DNA of 11,211 bases from contig CAVKHY010000079.1 of NCBI GenBank assembly GCA_963656345.1, positions 1-11,211 on the forward strand. Direction: 5' to 3'. The stretch is from CAKUFA01 sp963656345 (GTDB lineage Bacteria > Bacillota > Clostridia > Christensenellales > Aristaeellaceae). Positions 5,312-11,211 of this stretch are shown here, piece by piece. The notes under the pieces were generated by a model. It worked only from the letters and a program-made list of their open reading frames with translations. It had not been told where the DNA came from and ran no database searches. Position 1 is the first letter of the stretch. Every line of letters begins with the position of its first letter. The position numbers and the translations under genes were made by a program.

Positions 5312-7774
5312 TTATTCTGCACTGATGCCCGTTACAACGTCATCCAGAATGGCCATTACATAGGGCATACCACGATCCTGCCGAGCTTGCAGCAAGATCG
5401 TATCCTTTTCCAAATGAGTGGGAGCGCTTTGAGCCTGTGTTACCGCAATGGTGCAGGGCGTATCCTTTGCTTTGCAGATGCCTGCCAGGTAACGGCCGTT
5501 GGAGCCGTTTTTATTGAAGTAGAAAGACTTGACACCTTTGCCGTTTCGGTTCTGCCTGTCAAATTCCACGGAGAGCAAACGCTTGCCATAGCCACGCTCG
5601 CTCATCAGCACCATTTGATCCTTTTCGCCTAATTGACCGCCCCAGATGACTTGATCGCCTTCATCCAGAATCATGGCTTTCACGCCGGCGGAAATGCGTC
5701 CCTGGGTGGGCACACTATCCAAGGCAAAGCGGATGCACATGCCGCTGTGACTCATCAGCAGCAGATCATCCCGGGTATCCAGCCACATGACTTGCAGCAG
5801 CTCATCCCCATCCTTCACGTTGACGGCCACAAACTTCTTGCTGCGCACGTCATAATCCTTGGCAGATGTGCGCTTGACCATCCCTTGCTTGGTAAGGAAC
5901 AGCAGATCAGGCTTGGATGCAAGCTCCGTCAGCTTTTCACAGCAAATCAGCAGGGGCTTTTCACCATCTTCCAACCCGACCAGCAGACCGCTGAGCAGCT
6001 GCCCCCGATCCTTCGGCTTACATTCGTTCAATGCGCCAACGCTCAGGGGATAGCAGTTGCCGTGATTGGTGAACAGCAGCAGGGTGGCGTCCGTATCGGT
6101 TTCAAAAAGGTAAGCAGCTGCCTCCTGAGGATCTTCACTGCGGGAGGGAAGGGGATTCTTCCGATAAACGGCTGGATACATCCGCTTGAGCTGCCCGCCG
6201 TAGGTGTAGGCGACGATTACCTCCTCGGCCACCGGCTTGTCCTCCGGAAGCTCTGCAACGACCTGGCTTGCGTCTTCCAGACTGGTGCGGCGATCATCCC
6301 CATACTCATCGGCGATTTCTGCAATTTCCTTGCGAATCACATGGATGAGCTTCTTTTCACTTTGCAAGATGCCTTCCAACCGCTTGATTTCCTTCAACAG
6401 ATCCTCATACTGCTTGCGAAGAGAAAGAACCTCCAGGTTCGTCAGTCGTTGCAGCCGCATATCCAGAATGGCTTGTGCCTGCACATCACTGAGGGAGAAC
6501 CGATCCATCAGACCCTGCTTGGCTTCCTTGGGGGTTTTGCTGGCACGGATGAGGGCAATGACCTCATCCAGGTTGTCCACGGCGATGATAAGCCCTTCCA
6601 GCACATGAGCCTTTGCCTGGGCACGCTTCAGTTCAAATTCCGTTCGGCGGGTGACTACACGCTTTTGATGGGCGATGAAGTAGCCAATCATGCTCTTCAG
6701 CCCCATTAGCACCGGCTTGCCATCTGCAATGGCTACCATGTTTACGCCAAAGGTCACCTGCAGGTCGGAATACTTGTACAGGTAATTCAGAACTTTCTGC
6801 GGATCAGCATCCTTCTTCAGCTCAATCACGGCACGGAGACCGGTGCGGTCGCTTTCATCCCGAATATCGTAGATGCAGCCAAGCACCGCCTTCTTTTCTT
6901 CACTGAGCTTCAGAATCTTTTCCAGCATGGCGGCCTTGTTGACCTGATAGGGCACTTCCGTGATGCATAGCAGCTTGCGGCCGGCGAGGCCATCCTCCAC
7001 GTGTACCCGGGCACGCAGGCTAAGTTTGGAGCGGCCTGTTTCATAGCCCTTGCGGATTTCTTCATTATTTACCAGCACGCCGCCGGTGGGAAAATCCGGA
7101 GCAGGGATGATTTTCATCAGCTCGTCCAAGGTGATGTCCGGATTTTCCAGTTGGGCGATGACTGCATTGATGGATTCACGCAGATTATGGGGTGGAATAT
7201 TAGTGGCCAGGCCCACGGCAATGCCGCTGGCTCCGTTTACCAGCAGATTGGGAAAGCGAGCCGGCAGCATATCCGGCTCTTTCAGCGTATCGTCGAAATT
7301 CAGCCGGAAAGGGACGGTATCACAGTCAATGTCACGGAGCATCTGCAGCGCCAGGGGCGCCATACGTGCTTCGGTGTAACGCATGGCGGCGGCACTGTCG
7401 CCGTCAATGGAGCCGAAGTTGCCGTGGCCGTCCACCAATTGCCCCCGCATGGAGAAATCCTGTGCCATGCGCACCAAAGCGTCGTATACGCTGGAATCTC
7501 CATGGGGATGATACTTACCTAGGCAGTCGCCGACGATACGGGCACACTTCCGGTGAGGCTTGTCCGGCGTGGTGCCAAGCTCCATCATGGTATAAAGAAT
7601 ACGACGCTGAACAGGTTTCAGACCATCCTCCACCCGGGGCAGGGCACGTTCCAGAATGACGTGCTCCGCATAGGGAATCATGGACATGTGCATGACGTCT
7701 TCCACGGTCGTTTGCAGAATGCGGGAAGGATCGTCCTTGGGGATGGGACGATTGTCACTGGTTTTCTTGGCCAT
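5312..7774 (-). CDS. parC: Type IIA DNA topoisomerase subunit A (ParC-like; GyrA possible)
   Basis: An 820-residue DNA-breaking and rejoining subunit that works with the B subunit encoded just upstream. The N-terminal winged-helix/tower region has DGLKPVQRRILY (50-61), GDSSVYDALVRM (92-103) and the catalytic Arg132-Tyr133 in AMRYTEARM. The coiled-coil segment lies near 445-490. The C-terminal six-bladed propeller starts near 515. KPVQRR and GDSSVY follow ParC rather than GyrA (KPVHRR, GDSAVY). The QRRGGKG GyrA box expected in blade 1 is absent (530-553), but QNRNGKG occurs in blade 5 (741-747). Ser94 and Asp98, at the quinolone-resistance positions, look wild type. It starts 3 bp after the B subunit stop, with GGAAGGAG inside that gene's end, so translation is probably coupled. 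Type IIA A-subunit identity is certain; ParC versus GyrA is not. Confidence 0.9.
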   Translation of the reverse strand: MAKKTSDNRPIPKDDPSRILQTTVEDVMHMSMIPYAEHVILERALPRVEDGLKPVQRRILYTMMELGTTPDKPHRKCARIVGDCLGKYHPHGDSSVYDALVRMAQDFSMRGQLVDGHGNFGSIDGDSAAAMRYTEARMAPLALQMLRDIDCDTVPFRLNFDDTLKEPDMLPARFPNLLVNGASGIAVGLATNIPPHNLRESINAVIAQLENPDITLDELMKIIPAPDFPTGGVLVNNEEIRKGYETGRSKLSLRARVHVEDGLAGRKLLCITEVPYQVNKAAMLEKILKLSEEKKAVLGCIYDIRDESDRTGLRAVIELKKDADPQKVLNYLYKYSDLQVTFGVNMVAIADGKPVLMGLKSMIGYFIAHQKRVVTRRTEFELKRAQAKAHVLEGLIIAVDNLDEVIALIRASKTPKEAKQGLMDRFSLSDVQAQAILDMRLQRLTNLEVLSLRKQYEDLLKEIKRLEGILQSEKKLIHVIRKEIAEIADEYGDDRRTSLEDASQVVAELPEDKPVAEEVIVAYTYGGQLKRMYPAVYRKNPLPSRSEDPQEAAAYLFETDTDATLLLFTNHGNCYPLSVGALNECKPKDRGQLLSGLLVGLEDGEKPLLICCEKLTELASKPDLLFLTKQGMVKRTSAKDYDVRSKKFVAVNVKDGDELLQVMWLDTRDDLLLMSHSGMCIRFALDSVPTQGRISAGVKAMILDEGDQVIWGGQLGEKDQMVLMSERGYGKRLLSVEFDRQNRNGKGVKSFYFNKNGSNGRYLAGICKAKDTPCTIAVTQAQSAPTHLEKDTILLQARQDRGMPYVMAILDDVVTGISAE

Positions 7775-7777
7775 GGC

Positions 7778-9754
7778 TTACCGCACTCCTTCCATTTGAT
7801 CGGCCGGTATCTCAAAATGATCCGGTTTGTTGAAATCAGCGTTGGCTGTAATGTAATCCCGGCGAGGTTCCACCTTGTCGCCCATGAGGATGGTAATGCG
7901 ACGGTCGGCCAGTGCAGCATCCTCGATGGTGACCTGCATCAGCTTGCGCTGGCTGGGATCCATGGTGGTTGCCCACAGCTGATCGGGATTCATTTCACCA
8001 AGTCCCTTGTAGCGCTGCAAGGTGTAGCCCTTGCCGGCTGCCTTGGTTGCCTTGGAAAGTTCTTTATCGTCATAGGCATACCAGACCTTTTCGCCCTTTT
8101 GCACTTTGTACAGGGGCGGCATGCCAATGTATACGTGACCGGCGGTCACCAGTTCCTTCATATAGCGGAAGAAGAATGTCAGCAGAATGGCACGAATGTG
8201 GGCACCGTCCTGGTCAGCATCGGAGAGGATAATGACCTTGTCATACTTCAGGGTTTTCAGGGTAAAGTTCTCGTCAATGCCTGTGCCCAAGGCGGTAATC
8301 ATGCTGCGGAATTCTTCGTTGCTCAGCACTTGATCCAGCCGCTTTTTCTCGGCATTCAGCGGCTTACCGCGAAGGGGAAGAATGGCCTGAAAGCGGCGAT
8401 CCCGTCCCTGCTTGGCACTGCCGCCGGCGCTGTCGCCTTCCACAATGAACAGCTCGTTATCTTCCGGATGCCGGCCTGTGCAGCTGGACAGCTTGCCCAC
8501 CAGGGGAGCGGCATCCAGCTGATTGGCTTTCCGGGCATTGTCCCGGGTGCGCCGAGCCGCTTCCCGTACTTGGGCGGCCTTCATGGCTTTCTGTACAATC
8601 TGGGTGGCGATTTCCTGATTCTTCAGGTTGTCCAGCCAGTCAGTAAGCTTTTCTGTAATAATGGCTTCCACGGCAGGGCGGACATCGCTGTTGCCAAGGC
8701 GTCCCTTGGTCTGCCCTTCAAATTGGGGATTCTTTACCATGACGATCAGCACGCAGGTAAGGCCTTCACGGAAGTCCTCACCGCCAAGGTTATTGTCCTT
8801 TTCTTTGAGCAAACCGATGCGCCGAGCGTAATCGTTGAAGCACTTGGTAAAGGCGGCTTTGAAGCCGGTTTCATGGCTTCCGCCTTCTCCTGTGGGGATA
8901 TTATTGGCGTAGCTGAACAGGCTCTCCGTATACTGATCCGTGTACTGGATGGCAACACGGCAAATGGTGGTATCACGTTTGCCTTCCAGATAAATCGGAT
9001 CTTCATGGAGCACGGTCTTGTCACTGTTCAGGTACCGAACATAATCGATGATGCCCCCCTCGTAGTGGAAGACCCTTTCACGCTGCTCCGGATCTTTGAT
9101 GCGTTCATCGGTAAAGGTGATCATCAACCCCCGATTCAGGTAAGCCAGTTCCTGAAGACGACGGGCAACCTGTTCACCGTTAAACTTTACGTCTTCAAAA
9201 ATGGTATCGTCCGGCAGGAAGCGCACAAGGGTGCCCTTCTTCCGGGTATTGCCTACGCGCTCCAGGGGACCTTGCGGAATGCCGGCAGTGACCTTGCCCA
9301 GCTTTTCATCCCACTTGGAAGCGAAACTCATGCGCCAGTGGGTCCAATCTCGGTACACATCCACAACCAGCCACTTGGACAGGGCATTCACCACAGATGC
9401 ACCCACGCCGTGGAGGCCGCCGGAGTAGCTGTAGTTCTCGTTGTTAAACTTGCCGCCGGCATGGAGCTTGGTGTAAATGACCTCTACACCGGAAATGCCT
9501 AAAGTGGGGTGCGTATCCACCGGTACGCCGCGGCCATTGTCATAGACGCTGGCAGAACCGTCCTGATGCAGTGTAACGTCAACACGGTCTGCAAAGCCGT
9601 TGGAGGCTTCGTCAATAGCGTTGTCCACAATTTCCCACAACAGGTGGTGAAGCCCTCGGGAAGAGGTTGTACCAATGTACATGCCGGGACGCATACGGAC
9701 TGCGTCCAAACCTTCCAACACCTGAATATTACCTGCATCGTATACCTGGGCCAT
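7778..9754 (-). CDS. parE: Type IIA DNA topoisomerase subunit B (ParE/GyrB)
   Basis: A 658-residue ATPase subunit that drives strand passage with the A subunit. The GHKL ATPase domain shows WEIVDNAIDEA with catalytic Glu41 and Asn45, YDNGRG (Asp72), and GGLHGVGAS (112-120). The transducer QTK loop is at 348-350. The TOPRIM domain carries EGDSAGG (439-445), PLRGK (460-464) and the metal triad in DADQD (512-516). The C-terminus includes RYKGLGEMNP. Length fits Gram-positive ParE or GyrB, with no large Gram-negative GyrB insertion. WEIVDN and YDNGRG resemble GyrB, while the neighbour is ParC-like, so the symbol is provisional. The start is supported by AAGGAGAA (9770 to 9763), eight bases upstream. 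It heads the two-gene minus-strand operon with a well-formed promoter at 9814-9842. Confidence 0.92.
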   Translation of the reverse strand: MAQVYDAGNIQVLEGLDAVRMRPGMYIGTTSSRGLHHLLWEIVDNAIDEASNGFADRVDVTLHQDGSASVYDNGRGVPVDTHPTLGISGVEVIYTKLHAGGKFNNENYSYSGGLHGVGASVVNALSKWLVVDVYRDWTHWRMSFASKWDEKLGKVTAGIPQGPLERVGNTRKKGTLVRFLPDDTIFEDVKFNGEQVARRLQELAYLNRGLMITFTDERIKDPEQRERVFHYEGGIIDYVRYLNSDKTVLHEDPIYLEGKRDTTICRVAIQYTDQYTESLFSYANNIPTGEGGSHETGFKAAFTKCFNDYARRIGLLKEKDNNLGGEDFREGLTCVLIVMVKNPQFEGQTKGRLGNSDVRPAVEAIITEKLTDWLDNLKNQEIATQIVQKAMKAAQVREAARRTRDNARKANQLDAAPLVGKLSSCTGRHPEDNELFIVEGDSAGGSAKQGRDRRFQAILPLRGKPLNAEKKRLDQVLSNEEFRSMITALGTGIDENFTLKTLKYDKVIILSDADQDGAHIRAILLTFFFRYMKELVTAGHVYIGMPPLYKVQKGEKVWYAYDDKELSKATKAAGKGYTLQRYKGLGEMNPDQLWATTMDPSQRKLMQVTIEDAALADRRITILMGDKVEPRRDYITANADFNKPDHFEIPADQMEGVR

Positions 9755-9813
9755 TCGTCTGATTCTCCTTACGGTCAGTTCTGCTTTGCTTCCACATAAG
9801 TACGCAACGTCTT

Positions 9814-9842
9814 ATTTTAACATATTTTTTGGTGGACGACAA
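9814..9842 (-). promoter_or_regulatory. Promoter of the parE-parC operon
   Basis: Read on the minus strand, TTGTCG (9842 to 9837), a 17-bp spacer and TAAAAT (9819 to 9814) form a good vegetative promoter. A TG dinucleotide one base before the -10 adds an extended -10 element. Transcription would start near 9807, giving a leader of about 53 nt before the parE start. Confidence 0.8.
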
Positions 9843-9856
9843 GTTTTTGGCAGAAT

Positions 9857-9918
9857 GTTCCTGTCAGGTGGAATGCTGCGTGAGACCAACTCACGCTTGC
9901 ATGAATTTTAGCAGGAAC
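9857..9918. repeat. Nested inverted repeats between divergent promoters
   Basis: An outer pair GTTCCTG (9857-9863) / CAGGAAC (9912-9918) encloses an inner hairpin GCGTGAG (9878-9884), loop ACCAA, CTCACGC (9890-9896). The inner stem is extended beyond a small internal loop by ATGC (9873-9876) / GCAT (9899-9902). No T tract follows on either strand, so a terminator is unlikely. It lies between the minus-strand parE promoter and the plus-strand promoter at 9931-9959, which fits an operator or a transcript structure. Pairing is seen; function is unknown. Confidence 0.55.
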
Positions 9919-9930
9919 GGGAAAAAGATA

Positions 9931-9959
9931 TTTTCATTCGGAGCATTTTATGGTATAAT
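9931..9959 (+). promoter_or_regulatory. Promoter of the TPR/cold-shock-like gene
   Basis: A perfect -10 TATAAT (9954-9959) is preceded by TGG, giving an extended -10, and by a -35-like TTTTCA (9931-9936, four of six consensus bases) at a 17-bp spacing. Transcription would start near 9966, about 30 nt before the chosen start codon. Confidence 0.83.
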
Positions 9960-9983
9960 CCTTTCGACAGGGAATCGTTTCAT

Positions 9984-9989
9984 AAGGAG
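9984..9989 (+). promoter_or_regulatory. Ribosome binding site deciding the start of the last gene
   Basis: AAGGAG lies one base before an ATG at 9991 and seven bases before a second in-frame ATG at 9997. Only the second has workable spacing, so 9997 is taken as the start; the alternative would add Met-Asn. Confidence 0.8.
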
Positions 9990-9996
9990 AATGAAT

Positions 9997-11211
9997 ATGC
10001 CACAGCCATATGAGTTGAAGAATTTGTTTACACAGGGGCAGTACGATCAGGTGGTTTCCTACTGGAATAATCCCGGCGAGGTTGCTCAGTTTTCGGAATG
10101 GGATTTTAAGGAGGTCATGGAGAGCTTTTATAAGCTTAAACGATACCAAGATTGTCTTGAAGTCTATCGCAAGTGTCACGCAAAATATCCAGAGTCTAAG
10201 CTGCTGGATGACAAGATGGGTTGGGCGATCTATCAAACAAAGGTGAAGGATTTCGATTTCCGACATGGTAATGTATCGATGATGCTCAAACAGGTTGATT
10301 ATGCACTTGAGCATAGCAGTGATACACAGTATTCAGCCAGATGGCTTTTGGCAAAATCTATTGTTAAAGCTGTAAAAAGTAAACAGCTGAGCGGAGCGCA
10401 AAACCAGCGCCGAGCATTGCAATATTTGGATTGCGTAAATCCCGGCATATTGAGCACAGAAGAGCAACGCACGATCAAGGAAGATGGTAAAATTCAACGG
10501 TCGGCGTCGGATCAGGAAAGCTGGTATTCGTATAAGACCTGGCTGCTGCTTGAAGTGCAGGATTATGATGCCTGTATGGCATGCTGTGATCAGGCATTGC
10601 AGGTTATCGCAAACTTTCATAACAATAATGACGGCTGGTTCTGTTATCGCAAGGCGGAGTGCCTTCGAAGCCTGAATCGGAGGGAAGAGGCAAAGAATTG
10701 TGCGGAAAAAATCATGCAAAGAGGATTTAAGCCTGGGTGCCTGCTGCAGCTGATGTTCGAACTCGAGGCAGAAGCAGGGAACAATGAAAAGGCATTAGCA
10801 TACGCAGGTGCATGTGCTCTCTCTGATCCGGAACATAAGATGCGTGTTACATTTTATGAGGAATTAGCAGATTATCTGGAACGCACGGGGGAGAAAGAAG
10901 TTCCTATGCTTCTGCGGCAACTTGTTCTTTATCTCCGTGAGGAAAATGAGTGGAGAGAAAAGAATCGTCATAAGGAGTGGATCATTTCTGAAGAAATTGC
11001 CACCATGGACAAGCAGACGATTTTGAAACGGCTGGAACCTATTTGGTGCGAATGGCGCGACAAGGATAAGGTCTTTCTAACGGGAACAATTAACAAGTTA
11101 CTGGCAGAGGGAAAGTCTGGCTTCATTGTCGCAGACGATGGCAACAGCTACTATTTTAATGCACGTGATTTGCAGAGCAAAAACCGTACGCCCCAGATGG
11201 GTATGAGAGTG
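9997..11211 (+). CDS. Uncharacterised protein: TPR-like helical region plus cold-shock-like C-terminal domain (partial)
   Basis: The reading frame stays open for 405 codons to the window edge, so the 3' end is missing. I do not recognise a named family. The body (about 1-340) is helical and soluble, with no signal peptide or membrane segment. TPR-like helix pairs are visible near 35-85 (YKLKRYQDCLEVYRKCHAKYP) and 182-240 (a DYDACMACCDQAL helix, then a CYRKAECLRSLNRREEA helix). From about 358 the sequence turns beta-rich: VFLTGTINKL, then GFIVADDG (375-382), YYF (385-387), DL (391-392) and GMRV at the edge. That order resembles a cold-shock OB-fold, where GFGFI carries an RNA-binding motif. 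A protein scaffold with a nucleic-acid-binding end is the inference. GC, hand-counted over a few lines, is near 44 %, clearly lower than parE. It is divergent from parE and has its own promoter. Confidence 0.85.
   Translation, partial: MPQPYELKNLFTQGQYDQVVSYWNNPGEVAQFSEWDFKEVMESFYKLKRYQDCLEVYRKCHAKYPESKLLDDKMGWAIYQTKVKDFDFRHGNVSMMLKQVDYALEHSSDTQYSARWLLAKSIVKAVKSKQLSGAQNQRRALQYLDCVNPGILSTEEQRTIKEDGKIQRSASDQESWYSYKTWLLLEVQDYDACMACCDQALQVIANFHNNNDGWFCYRKAECLRSLNRREEAKNCAEKIMQRGFKPGCLLQLMFELEAEAGNNEKALAYAGACALSDPEHKMRVTFYEELADYLERTGEKEVPMLLRQLVLYLREENEWREKNRHKEWIISEEIATMDKQTILKRLEPIWCEWRDKDKVFLTGTINKLLAEGKSGFIVADDGNSYYFNARDLQSKNRTPQMGMRV

Noticed and set aside
5186..5632. Plus-strand open frame across the tcdA end and terminator
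   Set aside because: It runs through a bidirectional terminator and is antisense to the well-supported topoisomerase A subunit.
7553..9502. 649-codon plus-strand open frame antisense to the topoisomerase genes
   Set aside because: A shadow of codon bias in parE; no ribosome site, no recognisable domain, and it spans the parE/parC junction.
9857..9918. Intrinsic terminator in the parE upstream region
   Set aside because: The stems are not followed by a T tract on either strand and no gene ends here.
9934..10719. Two minus-strand open frames (9934-10314 and 10333-10719)
   Set aside because: Both are antisense to the plus-strand TPR-like frame, which has a promoter, ribosome site and coherent helical sequence; the minus frames have none.
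1..11211. CRISPR array, tRNA/rRNA genes, insertion sequences
   Set aside because: No regularly spaced direct repeats, no cloverleaf-like sequence and no transposase-like frame were seen on reading both strands.

Overview
The window reads as chromosomal DNA from a Firmicute of class Clostridia, most likely a gut-type relative of the Ruminococcaceae/Oscillospiraceae. This is inferred from strong AGGAGG-type ribosome binding sites, the paired ABC exporter half-transporters, the style of the topoisomerase proteins and a moderate GC content (roughly 50-60 % in most genes by eye). No close species match can be claimed without a search.

Layout. (1) Bases 1-52 are the last codons of tuf (EF-Tu), followed by a strong intrinsic terminator. 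(2) Bases 128-4446 form one self-contained drug-export-type operon. A promoter embedded in inverted repeats drives a MarR-family repressor, then two ABC exporter half-transporters separated from each other and from marR by 16-19 bp; a long hairpin terminator closes the unit. The two half-transporters carry complementary defects: the first lacks the catalytic Glu and switch His, and the second has LSQGQ instead of LSGGQ. This is the pattern of an obligate heterodimer with one degenerate and one active ATP site. (3) Bases 4500-5243 hold tcdA, which makes cyclic t6A in tRNA, with its own extended -10 promoter. (4) A bidirectional terminator separates tcdA from a converging minus-strand pair, a type IIA topoisomerase B subunit (7778-9754) and A subunit (5312-7774). 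They are 3 bp apart and probably translationally coupled. The A subunit looks ParC-like in its N-terminus, lacks the GyrA box in the first C-terminal blade, and carries a GyrA-box-like QNRNGKG in blade 5. The B subunit looks closer to GyrB, so the ParEC naming is provisional.

(5) Bases 9755-9996 are a divergent intergenic region with a promoter on each strand and nested inverted repeats between them. (6) From 9997 to the window end (no stop reached) runs an unrecognised plus-strand gene. Its helical, TPR-like N-terminal part leads into a C-terminal segment that resembles a cold-shock (OB-fold) nucleic-acid-binding domain. Its GC content is visibly lower than that of its neighbours.

The best candidates for follow-up are the uncharacterised TPR plus cold-shock-like gene at the right edge, the relocated GyrA-box-like motif in the topoisomerase A subunit, and the double-dyad control region of the MarR/ABC operon. 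No tRNA, rRNA, CRISPR array, insertion sequence or prophage gene was seen.
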